In this document: positions 9,371-17,635 of the stretch, one piece after another | Layout: each line of letters starts with the position of its first letter | Numbering within the stretch: the first letter of the stretch is position 1 | Assembly: GCA_963526735.1 (NCBI GenBank) | Contig: CAURNU010000002.1 | Coordinates: 79,303-143,302, forward strand | Direction: 5' to 3' | Length of the DNA stretch: 64,000 nt | From: CAMUQR01 sp963526735 | GTDB lineage: Bacteria; Patescibacteriota; Saccharimonadia; Saccharimonadales; Saccharimonadaceae | Notes under the pieces: model-generated | Database searches by the model: none | Seen by the model: the letters and a program-made list of their open reading frames with translations, nothing else | Told to the model about the DNA's origin: nothing | Translations under genes and position numbers: made by a program

Positions 9371-10378
9371 TTATTTAGTGGAAGTGTTATTAATAATACG
9401 ATCGAGATACTCATCCTGACGAGATTTTGGCTTGCGCGAGCGCTGTTTCGTTGAGTGGGAAGAAGGAGTTGATATTTGATTAGAACGACGCTCTTTCGTA
9501 GGTTTTGCAGTTGACTTTGCTTGAATCGTCGCCTTGATTAGCTGACTATTCACTTTTGACTGAGATCTTGATTGATTATTTTTGAGCTGTTTAACAGCTT
9601 GCTTAGGTTGCTTGGTGGGTTTCGTGGCGTGCTGTCTTAACTGATTATCGTGATTTATCGGCAATGATTCCACTACCGCAACCGGCTTTTTAACCAATTC
9701 CGCAAAAATCATTTTACCAGCATCCGTCTGCAAAGCCCGACTAATTTCGACCTCAACAGCCTCACCAATATATTGTTTAGCGTGCGCTACCACCACCATC
9801 GCACCATCTTCTAGATAACCGACTGCTTGATCTTTGCCTTGCCCCTCCTGAATTAACTTGATTTTCACATGTTCACCCGGCAACACCTGCAAACGAATCA
9901 CTTTTGCTAATTCATTGATATTAAGTACTGTCACACCCTCAACCACAGCAATTTTATTAAGATTATAATCAATTGTTGCCAGCGCAAAACCTTGCTCGCG
10001 TGCCAGTTCCAACAGTCGATTATCAACTCCCTCTGGCGTATTACGATTATCTGGCAAAATCGTCACCGTCACTTGTTCAACTCGTTGTAGTTCCGCCACT
10101 ACGTCCATACCGTAGCGAGCGCGAGTACGCTTATCAGTATTCGAACCATCAGCCAAAAGTTGTAATTCTGACAACACTGAGCGCGGAATGACCAACTCAT
10201 CATTGAGCCAACCAGTCTTCGCAAGCTCCAAAATTCGTCCATCAATTAACACCGAAGTATCAAGCAGCACCCGACGTCCACCACCCGAACGCGTTGTCTT
10301 AAAACGTAGCCGACGCCAGCTATCTGCCGTCAAGCCCAAAATAATTAGCACCAAGGCTAAAGTTAGATATTCTTCCAT
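9371..10378 (-). CDS. Membrane-anchored PIN-TRAM domain protein (YacL-like)
   Basis: 335 residues. One N-terminal hydrophobic segment (about 3-19) is followed by a PIN nuclease domain with acidic residues at LLDTSVLIDGR (about 39-49), a conserved SELQLLAD, and LATIDYNLNK near 130-140. A TRAM domain (about 165-220) follows. The last 110 residues are Lys/Gln/Ser/Thr-rich and probably disordered. Known relatives (YacL type) couple a PIN RNase fold to a TRAM RNA-binding module. The true substrate is unknown. It is last in the clpC-zincin-radA-PIN unit, 106 bp after radA, with its own SD (AAAGGAA). The basic tail is longer than usual and could bind RNA or ribosomes. Confidence 0.85.
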   Translation of the reverse strand: MEEYLTLALVLIILGLTADSWRRLRFKTTRSGGGRRVLLDTSVLIDGRILELAKTGWLNDELVIPRSVLSELQLLADGSNTDKRTRARYGMDVVAELQRVEQVTVTILPDNRNTPEGVDNRLLELAREQGFALATIDYNLNKIAVVEGVTVLNINELAKVIRLQVLPGEHVKIKLIQEGQGKDQAVGYLEDGAMVVVAHAKQYIGEAVEVEISRALQTDAGKMIFAELVKKPVAVVESLPINHDNQLRQHATKPTKQPKQAVKQLKNNQSRSQSKVNSQLIKATIQAKSTAKPTKERRSNQISTPSSHSTKQRSRKPKSRQDEYLDRIINNTSTK

Positions 10379-10484
10379 AAATTCCTTTCTGTGGGGATTT
10401 TTGTTTAATGAAGCGCGCTAATAATGTAAAAATAGAGTCTCACAGTCACGCTTGCTCTAGATTCAAATCCACCGTATTTGTTAG

Positions 10485-11843
10485 TTATTTTTCGAGATAT
10501 TTAATTAAAATTCGTCGGAGATCTTTTACCGACTCAATAAAATCAGTTTTAACATCGCCTCTCGGAGCGATAGCTTTGGTGAAGCCGAGCTTTTGTGCTT
10601 CTTTGATACGCGAGGCAATGCTTGGCACACTGCGCACCTCACCGCCCAGGCCAATTTCGCCAAACACCACGATGTCGTCAGTAAGTTTACGACCGGTAGC
10701 GTTAGAAGCGATCGCCATCACTACAGCAAGGTCAGCAGCTGGATCATTTAGCTTCAAACCACCCACTACATTAACATAAATATCCTTATCACTCAAGTCC
10801 AACTTAGTCCGCCGTTCGATTACCGCCACTAATAAATTGAGCCGATTAGTGTCAAAACCCGAGGCAGTGCGCTTCGGATAGCCAAAGTTAGTTTTATTAA
10901 CCAGCGCCTGGATTTCCACTAGCAATGGTTGATTACCCTCAACCGTCGCGAGCACAATCGAGCCATCCGTATTAGCGCGCTCTTTTAATAAAATCTCCGA
11001 TGGATTTTTCACAACTTTTAAGCCTAAGGCGGTCATTTCTAAAATCGCTAATTCTTCAGTCGAACCGTAACGGTTTTTGATGGCACGGATTGTTTTAAAA
11101 CCACCGTAGCGATCACCCTCAAACTGCATTACCACATCGACTAAGTGCTCTAAAATCTTCGGTCCAGCGATTGATCCTTCTTTAGTGACATGACCAACAA
11201 TCACCATCGCCGAATTGGCGGTTTTAGCTGATTGAATTAACACGTTGGTCGAATTCGTGATCTGACTCACCGAACCTGGCGCTGAAGTAATCGAATCGAG
11301 TTGCATGGTCTGAATTGAGTCAATAATCACCAAATCATACTTCTGAGCCAAGACTGTCGCTGAAATATCTGCCACATTGGTTGACGAAATAAACTCAATT
11401 GTCAGCTCTTTATGGGGATGCAACCGATGCGCCCGCGCTGCCACCTGAGCAAACGATTCCTCGCCCGACACATATAGCACCCGCGCCGTCTGCGAAATAA
11501 AGCCCGCTACTTGCATCAGCAGAGTGGATTTACCGATACCAGGCTGACCCGCCAACAGTACCACACCGCCAGTCAAGAAACCACCGCCCAGCACGTCATT
11601 GATTTCTTGAATACCACAATCTAGACGCCGTTCATCAACCTGCGCTCGACCACCGTCATACTGGAGTCGCTCAGGAGTGAGGACTGAGGCGGTTTGGCGC
11701 GATTTAGCAATGGCGGTTTTAGCATCATCCATCGTTTCTTCGACGAGGGAATTCCACTCGCCACATTCACTACAGCGCCCTGCCCACTTCGGGTGACGCG
11801 CACCGCATTTTTGACAAATGAAGATTGATTTTTGTTTGGCCAT
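10485..11843 (-). CDS. radA: DNA repair ATPase RadA/Sms
   Basis: 452 residues, family length. The N-terminal C4 zinc finger (CQKCG...CSECG, about 10-28) is followed by a RecA-like core with Walker A GQPGIGKST (about 95) and the RadA-specific KNRYGST motif (about 255). A Lon-protease-like C-terminal domain follows (GEIGLGGEVR near 400). RadA is a branch-migration helicase in homologous recombination. The start codon overlaps the preceding gene's stop as TAATG, so translation is coupled to the zincin gene. Confidence 0.95.
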   Translation of the reverse strand: MAKQKSIFICQKCGARHPKWAGRCSECGEWNSLVEETMDDAKTAIAKSRQTASVLTPERLQYDGGRAQVDERRLDCGIQEINDVLGGGFLTGGVVLLAGQPGIGKSTLLMQVAGFISQTARVLYVSGEESFAQVAARAHRLHPHKELTIEFISSTNVADISATVLAQKYDLVIIDSIQTMQLDSITSAPGSVSQITNSTNVLIQSAKTANSAMVIVGHVTKEGSIAGPKILEHLVDVVMQFEGDRYGGFKTIRAIKNRYGSTEELAILEMTALGLKVVKNPSEILLKERANTDGSIVLATVEGNQPLLVEIQALVNKTNFGYPKRTASGFDTNRLNLLVAVIERRTKLDLSDKDIYVNVVGGLKLNDPAADLAVVMAIASNATGRKLTDDIVVFGEIGLGGEVRSVPSIASRIKEAQKLGFTKAIAPRGDVKTDFIESVKDLRRILIKYLEK

Positions 11844-12898
11844 TAGTTTACTCCTGTGTCTGGTGCTTGAGGTGAATCGAGCGAATCGAGGCTCCGATTC
11901 AATTCGTGCATCGCCAAGTTAGTTTGATTATATCGATCGATTTTCTGATTCAATTGCGTGATAGCAGTTGTTAATTGCGACTGACGCTGACGAAGCTGAG
12001 CTTGGCGTGAAGCTAGTTCCGCCCGACGTGCCTGGAACTCGGCCTGAGTTTGAAAACCGCCAGCCGTTGACGCTCGTTGATTGAATTTCACCACCTCTGC
12101 ATTGAATGCTCGTACTGCTTGTTCGTATTCCGCCTGACGTTGCTTGAGCGATGATTCATCACTTGTAATTTCAGTTTTTAAGCGCTCTAACACCTGCTGT
12201 TTTTGCCAAAATGGTCGTTGCGACGCTTGATTCATCGCCACAATCGCCTGACGATTTTTAAAAATCTGACGATAATGTCGTTCTAGCTCTTCTGACAAAC
12301 CAGCAAATTCCGTCCCTAAAATCGAATGCAGTTCATTTTCAAATTCCCCCGGTTGTGTGCGCTGGTAAAGCTTCATACGTTGTTCTAACTCGCTAGTCTT
12401 GACTCGGTTATAATCCACCACCAACAGTTGATTAATACGCGTGCGTTGTTGTGGTGTCATCCGCCGATACACTGCGTGCAATAACTCATGCGCTAGTGTT
12501 ACCTCGCTAATTCCTACTAACTCCTGATTAGACACTTGATACACAAAAATGCTTCGCCCATTATAACACCCCAGGATAAAAGCCGTGGCTTCTTTGCGCT
12601 GACAGTTTTGATTAAACTGTTGCTTGGTCTGAAGTTGAGGTTCTGAAGCGCGCAAGATTAAGTCTGCCCGTTCCGTCAGCTCCAAACGACCAGCCATCGC
12701 CCCCAGCTCGCCACTCAACTGCACATTGTGCGCCAAAATCATATCGGTAAACAGCTGAGTATTCGGCCAAACAAACAACACCAATCCGATAATAATCGTC
12801 AGTAGCGCTATCTTGAATTTAACGCCACCAATTCGACTAGTATTCAAACAACGCTTATCATCACGTCCGCCACGCAACCGGCTATTTAGTTGAGACAT
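11843..12898 (-). CDS. Membrane-anchored zincin-like protein with coiled coil
   Basis: 351 residues of no family I can name. One transmembrane segment spans about 28-46. An outer domain with two cysteines (99, 111) carries TLAHELLHAVY, whose HELLH (137-141) fits the HExxH zinc-protease signature. From about 215 to 340 the sequence is Gln/Arg/Glu/Ala-rich and strongly predicted coiled coil. The likely role is an extracytoplasmic metallopeptidase or a degenerate relative; activity is inference. It lies between clpC, whose end it overlaps by 17 bp, and radA, whose start overlaps its stop, so it is cotranscribed with stress and repair genes. Confidence 0.65.
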   Translation of the reverse strand: MSQLNSRLRGGRDDKRCLNTSRIGGVKFKIALLTIIIGLVLFVWPNTQLFTDMILAHNVQLSGELGAMAGRLELTERADLILRASEPQLQTKQQFNQNCQRKEATAFILGCYNGRSIFVYQVSNQELVGISEVTLAHELLHAVYRRMTPQQRTRINQLLVVDYNRVKTSELEQRMKLYQRTQPGEFENELHSILGTEFAGLSEELERHYRQIFKNRQAIVAMNQASQRPFWQKQQVLERLKTEITSDESSLKQRQAEYEQAVRAFNAEVVKFNQRASTAGGFQTQAEFQARRAELASRQAQLRQRQSQLTTAITQLNQKIDRYNQTNLAMHELNRSLDSLDSPQAPDTGVN

Positions 12899-15365
12899 GA
12901 GTTATAAGCTCCAGATGACCTTTTTTGATCGCCAGTTTAATCTGATCGCCTGCATTAATTCGCTCCGCTAGCAACGCCTCAGCGATTTGATTCTCAATCT
13001 GTTCTTCAATTGTGCGTCTGAGTAAACGCGCACCTTTTTTAGCACTAAAGCCTTTAGAAATAAGCATTTTTTTGGTCGATGGGCTGATTTTGAGTGTTAA
13101 ATCTTTCGTTTGTAAGCGTTTTTCGAGATCTTTAAGCATCAAATCAACTATTTGGCGTGCATCACTCGTCGTCAGCTGATTAAACACCACCACATCATCG
13201 AAGCGATTAATTAGCTCAATTGGCATAAATCGATCCAGCGCCTCAATTGCTAGTTTTTTTGCATCAACCACCGACTCCACTCCTTGACCAAAGCCATAAT
13301 TACGCTTACTACTGCGCTCAGCAATTTGTTCAGTACCAAGATTACTAGTCAAAATCACGATCGTGTTTTTAAAACTAACTTTTTGACCGCGTGCATCGGT
13401 CAAATAGCCGTCTTCTAATAATTGCAACAAAATATTATAAACATCGCCATCAGCCTTCTCAATTTCATCAAACAGCACGACCTGATACGGTCGACGACGA
13501 ATTGCATCGGTCAATTTTGCGCCATCATCATAGCCAACATAGCCGGCCGGTGCTCCCAATAACCGACTCAGTGAATGACGCTCAGCGAACTCACTCATGT
13601 CGATTTTTAATAAAGCGTCTTCACTACCAAACACTTCTCGTGCCAGTACCTTCGCCAACTCAGTCTTGCCCACGCCACTCGGACCCAGAAAAATAAACGA
13701 ACCAATCGGTCGACGCGTATCACCAATGCCACTGCGCGAGCGTCGAATCGCCTTGGCTACTTCCGCGACCGCTGTTGGTTGACCGATAATGTGTTTTGCT
13801 AAGTTTTTCTCGAGGCCAAGCATTAGTTTTTTCTGACTTTTAGTGAGTTGTTGCGTTGGAATGCCCGTCCGCAAAGCCACCACACGCGCCACATCCGCAA
13901 TCTCCAGACGAGAAGTAGTCTGTTTTGACAGCTTTTTGCGTTGTTTTTTCAGCTCAGTTTCGAGTTTATCAAGGCGATTTTTGAGATCAGCGGCTGTTTC
14001 ATAGTCCTCTTGCTCTAAGGCTTTCGCTAAATCAATTTCCAATTGCGTTTCTTCATACATTGTTTGTTTAAACTCAGGCGACAGCTTCGTCTTACGTACA
14101 CGCTTGAGCGCCGATGCCTCATCAATTAAATCAATTGCTTTATCTGGCATAAACCGATCAGTCAGATATTTATCCGCTAACATCACGGCTTGTGTAATGA
14201 CCTCATCAGGTAACTCAACTGAATGATGTAGTTCATAATTGCGACGCAAGCCTTTGATAATTTTGATCGTTTCGTCCAAGCTCGGCTCAGTAATCTCAAC
14301 CGTCTGGAACCGTCGATCTAGCGCTTGATCCTTTTGGATAAATCGTCGATATTCTTCATACGTTGTCGCTCCGATTAGACGAATTTGACCACGCGCCAAA
14401 GCCGGCTTCAAAATATTAGCCGCATCCATCATACCCTCAGCTGCGCCCGCACCCATCAACAGATGAATTTCATCAATAAAACCAACTCGAGACTCATCTT
14501 CTGCTAGCTCATCAATCACTTGTTTGAGGCGCTGTTCGAACTCGCCACGATATTTCGTGCCAGCAATCATCGACGCTAAATCAAGTTGAATAATTTCGGC
14601 GCCAATCAAATTCAGCGGGACGTTGGCGTTGGCGATTTGTTGCGCCAATGCTTCAACCACTGCCGTCTTCCCAACGCCTGGCTCACCAATCAGCATAGGG
14701 TTGGATTTAGCGCGACGCGACAAAATCGTCGCCAAGCGCTCAATCTGCGCCGACCGACCAATCACCGGATCAAGTTCGCCCTGAAAAGCCCGTTCGGTTA
14801 GATTAACCCCAAAACGCTCAATCATTAACTTCGGTTTTGCCTTTAAAATCCGCTGTTTGTCATTTAGCAACGCCTCGTGACGCGCCTTAGTCACACTCTG
14901 CTGATTCATCAAGCTCACCAAATCATCACGCATCATTTCAATATCAACACCCGCTGACTGAAGCATTACCGTTGCTAGCGAGCCGTTTTTTGCCGACAGC
15001 AAACCATACAACAAATGCTCCGAACCAACATAATCCAGACCATTTCCCGCCGCTACCCGACACGCTTCTTCAAACACCATCCGAGCATCATCATCAAACA
15101 TTCGCGCCATCGGAGCCGTTGGCATTGTCGCCGGTTGTAAATCCGCCACCCCTAGTTTATCTTTCAAAATACCAATATTCGCTCCGGCATCTTCCAAAAA
15201 AGTCCCGGCCGTCGAATTCGCTCGCCATGCTAGTCCCAACAAAATATGCTCAGCACTAATAATCGATTGACCCAGTGAATACGCCCAAATATCCGCCCCC
15301 AGCAGGCTCGCTTTGGCGTTCTCTGTTAGATTATTAATCATATTAGCGAATTCTTCCATATTCAT
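12882..15365 (-). CDS. clpC: Clp protease ATP-binding subunit ClpC
   Basis: 827 residues. A double Clp-N repeat (about 15-150) is followed by AAA+ domain 1 with GEPGVGKTAVVEAL (about 229), a middle region with a UVR-like helix pair (about 430-460), AAA+ domain 2 with GPSGVGKTELAKVL (about 558), and a D2-small C-terminal domain. It unfolds substrates for ClpP and disaggregates proteins. The -10 box lies only 6 nt before the ATG and no SD is present, so the mRNA is probably leaderless. The stop is TAG and overlaps the zincin gene by 17 bp. Confidence 0.95.
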   Translation of the reverse strand: MNMEEFANMINNLTENAKASLLGADIWAYSLGQSIISAEHILLGLAWRANSTAGTFLEDAGANIGILKDKLGVADLQPATMPTAPMARMFDDDARMVFEEACRVAAGNGLDYVGSEHLLYGLLSAKNGSLATVMLQSAGVDIEMMRDDLVSLMNQQSVTKARHEALLNDKQRILKAKPKLMIERFGVNLTERAFQGELDPVIGRSAQIERLATILSRRAKSNPMLIGEPGVGKTAVVEALAQQIANANVPLNLIGAEIIQLDLASMIAGTKYRGEFEQRLKQVIDELAEDESRVGFIDEIHLLMGAGAAEGMMDAANILKPALARGQIRLIGATTYEEYRRFIQKDQALDRRFQTVEITEPSLDETIKIIKGLRRNYELHHSVELPDEVITQAVMLADKYLTDRFMPDKAIDLIDEASALKRVRKTKLSPEFKQTMYEETQLEIDLAKALEQEDYETAADLKNRLDKLETELKKQRKKLSKQTTSRLEIADVARVVALRTGIPTQQLTKSQKKLMLGLEKNLAKHIIGQPTAVAEVAKAIRRSRSGIGDTRRPIGSFIFLGPSGVGKTELAKVLAREVFGSEDALLKIDMSEFAERHSLSRLLGAPAGYVGYDDGAKLTDAIRRRPYQVVLFDEIEKADGDVYNILLQLLEDGYLTDARGQKVSFKNTIVILTSNLGTEQIAERSSKRNYGFGQGVESVVDAKKLAIEALDRFMPIELINRFDDVVVFNQLTTSDARQIVDLMLKDLEKRLQTKDLTLKISPSTKKMLISKGFSAKKGARLLRRTIEEQIENQIAEALLAERINAGDQIKLAIKKGHLELITHVSTK

Positions 15366-15371
15366 CTTTAT

Positions 15372-15380
15372 ATTTTAACA
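15372..15380 (-). promoter_or_regulatory. Leaderless promoter of clpC
   Basis: The minus strand reads TGTTAAAAT (TG-T-TAAAAT), ending 6 nt before the clpC ATG. Transcription would begin at or next to the start codon. Confidence 0.6.
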
Positions 15381-15442
15381 AAAAAAGCCCCGTTGCGCCA
15401 CTTTTCCCCGGCACCACACAACCGCCTCGCCGTTCTTTTTTT

Positions 15443-15480
15443 TAAAAAAAATAAGCTCGGAGCTAAACACCCCGAGCTTA
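15443..15480 (-). terminator. Intrinsic terminator after nusA
   Basis: On the minus strand the stem TAAGCTCGG/CCGAGCTTA with an 11-nt loop is followed at once by eight T residues, 22 bp past the nusA stop. Confidence 0.85.
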
Positions 15481-15501
15481 TCGACATCACTCTAGCTACA
15501 A

Positions 15502-16623
15502 CTAGTTATCACCTTCTTCTTCAACAGCGTTAATCAGCGCATCTTCCACGTTGCGACGCTTTGGTTTCGCTACTTTTTCTTCGCCAGCTACTACGATGTC
15601 AATTTCATAACCCGCCAACTGACTTGCTAGGCGGACGTTTTGGCCAGAGCGACCGATAGCAATTGATTGCTGGTCTTTAGTCACAAAAGCCCTGGCTTTT
15701 TTGGTTTCTTCGTCGATTTCGACATTAATTACTTCCGCTGGACTGAGAGCGTTATAAATCAACTCGCTGACACTTTCACTGTAGTTAATCACATCGATTT
15801 TTTCACGATCGCCGATTTCCTGAATCACTGATTGAATACGCACACCGTGTCCGCCGACCAACGTTCCAACCGGATCAACGCCTGGCACATCTGACCAAAC
15901 AGCGATTTTCGTACGAACACCAGCTTCACGCGCAATCGCTTTAATCTCAACAGCACCGTTTTCCATCTCTGGTACTTCGCTACGGAATAATTCTTCGATA
16001 AACACTGAGTCAGCCCGACTCAAAATCAACTGCGCACCACGCATACCGCGCTCAATGTCTTTAATTAACACCTTGATACGCGCACCGACAGCGTAATATT
16101 CGCCTGGAATCTGTTCGCGACGTGGGATAATTCCCGTACCTTTGCCCAGATCAACATAGACAGTTCCACGATCAACGCGTTGGATATTGCCATTAACCAC
16201 TTCACCAATCCGATCCTCGTATTCTGCCAGCATCACTTCCTTTTCAGCTTCTTTGAGGCGTTGAACAATCACTTGTTTTGCAGTCATCGCTGCCACTCGA
16301 CCAAACTTCTTCACTTCATGTTCTTCTTCAATCACACCACCCAGTTCAGCGTCAGCTTTGCGTTCACGAGCCTGCTCGAGTGTCAACTGTGCTTTTGGAT
16401 TTTCTACTTCTTCGACGATTTCATACACCACAAAAGCCTTCGCCGTGCCATCAACCGTATTCAACTCAGCTCGCACCACTTGATCACGATCACCATTATC
16501 ACGGCGCCACGCTGCCGCAATTGCTGTCTCGATAATTTCTAACACTTTTTCCTGAGAGAGGTTTTTTTCTTCAGCAATCGCCCCCACCAGAGATACGAAC
16601 TGCTTCAAATCTAAATCTTCCAT
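15502..16623 (-). CDS. nusA: Transcription termination/antitermination factor NusA
   Basis: 373 residues from the ATG at 16623, which has an SD-like AAAAGGA. An upstream in-frame ATG at 16683 would overlap the -10 box and is rejected. The domains are an N-terminal RNAP-binding domain (about 1-110), S1 (about 115-185), then two KH domains with VGGHGVRIQ and IGRSGQNVRLAS. There are no C-terminal acidic repeats, as in most non-proteobacterial NusA. It modulates pausing and termination at hairpins. It stands alone rather than in a rimP-nusA-infB operon. Its leader carries an intrinsic terminator, so NusA may control its own synthesis. Confidence 0.94.
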   Translation of the reverse strand: MEDLDLKQFVSLVGAIAEEKNLSQEKVLEIIETAIAAAWRRDNGDRDQVVRAELNTVDGTAKAFVVYEIVEEVENPKAQLTLEQARERKADAELGGVIEEEHEVKKFGRVAAMTAKQVIVQRLKEAEKEVMLAEYEDRIGEVVNGNIQRVDRGTVYVDLGKGTGIIPRREQIPGEYYAVGARIKVLIKDIERGMRGAQLILSRADSVFIEELFRSEVPEMENGAVEIKAIAREAGVRTKIAVWSDVPGVDPVGTLVGGHGVRIQSVIQEIGDREKIDVINYSESVSELIYNALSPAEVINVEIDEETKKARAFVTKDQQSIAIGRSGQNVRLASQLAGYEIDIVVAGEEKVAKPKRRNVEDALINAVEEEGDN

Positions 16624-16644
16624 CTTTTTTCCTTTTCTTTTATT

Positions 16645-16667
16645 AAAAAACCCGACCTGCCGGTCGG
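16645..16667 (-). terminator. Promoter-proximal terminator (attenuator) in the nusA leader
   Basis: Reading the minus strand, the stem CCGACC-GGCA-GGTCGG is followed by G and six T residues. It starts about 8 nt after the predicted transcription start and ends 21 nt before the nusA ATG. Position and shape fit an attenuator on which NusA itself could act. Confidence 0.75.
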
Positions 16668-16681
16668 AAATGTACATTTTC

Positions 16682-16711
16682 ATTATAACACGTTATGCTT
16701 CAAAAAGTCAA
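16682..16711 (-). promoter_or_regulatory. nusA: nusA promoter
   Basis: TTGACT (16706-16711), an 18-bp spacer and TATAAT (16682-16687) on the minus strand. It is close to consensus and immediately upstream of the leader hairpin. Confidence 0.75.
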
Positions 16712-16755
16712 GTCGCACGTCACAATCAATACCAATATTATTTGCAAAATATGTA

Positions 16756-16781
16756 GCCCACCACCTCGAGAGGCAGTGGGC
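16756..16781 (-). terminator. Stem-loop after the small secreted-protein gene
   Basis: GCCCAC/GTGGGC with an inner GCCTC/GAGG pairing forms a strong hairpin. It is followed only by TACATATTTT, so it is at best a weak intrinsic terminator. Confidence 0.5.
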
Positions 16782-16795
16782 GAGTCTAAAGAGCT

Positions 16796-17318
16796 AGCTA
16801 GAGAGTGCGTGAATATAACTTATCTATTCAAATCTAATGTCTGTACAATAGACCGTCAGATCTGAATCTCCATTGTATTTAATACGATACTCGCCACTAT
16901 TGGCGATCTCAATCTCATGCTCGTGTCTAATTCCGCGAGACTTACGTCCCTTCGTCAGAACTTGTTCGTGAACTTCGTTATCGTAAGCTACGTCTAGCTT
17001 ATCGACAGTTGTCCACTTACAATATTCATTCTTCCTGTGCTGAATTTCCACTTGCATCACCCCCTTTGCCTTTCGGTCTGCTCGATATATCCCGCTAAGG
17101 CTTACGAGCTGACCTTGTGTAAAATACTTGCAGTTGGTGATGTATTTGCCTGAGATTTCAAATTCCGCTCCACGAGAAGTGTAGCCACTTCCGTAAGCAT
17201 AAGCGTTGTTAGCCCAACCTATGATTGTCATGGTAGCTAGAGCAACGGATACTAATAACATATGAATTTTCTTCATATTTCCCCCTCAATATAATAATCT
17301 AAAGTGCACTCTCTAGCT
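16796..17318. repeat. 13-bp perfect inverted repeat bracketing a secreted-protein gene
   Basis: AGCTAGAGAGTGC at 16796-16808 is exactly complementary to GCACTCTCTAGCT at 17306-17318. One arm lies in the 5' untranslated region and the other in the 3' untranslated region of the gene at 16824-17276, so the mRNA ends could pair. Alternatively these are terminal inverted repeats of a tiny cassette. No target duplication is evident outside the arms. Confidence 0.7.
16824..17276 (-). CDS. Small secreted protein, unknown family
   Basis: 150 residues. A clear signal peptide (1-27, AYA|YG) is followed by a Lys/Arg/Glu-rich domain of alternating hydrophobic strands, probably a beta-sandwich. There are three cysteines in the mature part (49, 86, 144). 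I recognise no family. It has a strong purine-rich SD (GAGGGGGAAAT before ATG) and its own promoter near 17338. The 13-bp complementary segments lie on both sides. Low G+C and isolation between nusA and RNase J suggest an accessory gene. A role at the cell surface is inference from the signal peptide only. Confidence 0.75.
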   Translation of the reverse strand: MKKIHMLLVSVALATMTIIGWANNAYAYGSGYTSRGAEFEISGKYITNCKYFTQGQLVSLSGIYRADRKAKGVMQVEIQHRKNEYCKWTTVDKLDVAYDNEVHEQVLTKGRKSRGIRHEHEIEIANSGEYRIKYNGDSDLTVYCTDIRFE

Positions 17319-17635
17319 TATCAATGGAGACTTTTTCATTTTATCACATATTTTACGGTTTTAGCAAGGGCAAAATGCTTATCTTGAGGATAATCTTGCA
17401 CCCCACCCATACGAACATTACTGTTTTAGTCTAACAGAGAGGAAACGCCCAATTAATAGCTTAATTTACACAAAAACCTAGACTTTTGATGCGTTTTGGT
17501 GTATAATGAAGATATATGCGTGTTGATTTTTCAACAAAATCAGCGCCTCATCTTATTTGAATCACCCAGCTTGTTTTTTAAACATTTTTTTAAAAATCAA
17601 TTAGGTAATTTAAACAAGTTTTAAACAGGAGACTT
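17277..17635. promoter_or_regulatory. Divergent intergenic region (359 bp) with two promoters
   Basis: It holds the leader and promoter of the small secreted protein (minus strand TGATAAAAT at 17338-17346) and the RNase J promoter with its roughly 120-nt leader. Between about 17350 and 17475 I see no ORF, tRNA or convincing structured RNA beyond a short TTATC/GATAA hairpin near 17380. Confidence 0.6.
17479..17507 (+). promoter_or_regulatory. RNase J promoter
   Basis: TAGACT (17479-17484), 17-bp spacer, TATAAT (17502-17507). The same TAGACTTTTG -35 block occurs at the LysM-CHAP promoter. The leader is about 120 nt with a small GTTGA/TCAAC hairpin near 17522 and an AGGAG SD. Confidence 0.7.

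Noticed and set aside
16180..16542. A 120-codon open frame antisense to nusA
   Set aside because: It is inside conserved S1/KH coding sequence; the product is His/Phe-rich low-complexity antisense.
17350..17475. Possible riboswitch or structured RNA in the nusA-RNase J gap
   Set aside because: Only a short TTATC/GATAA hairpin is visible; no known aptamer motif was recognised.
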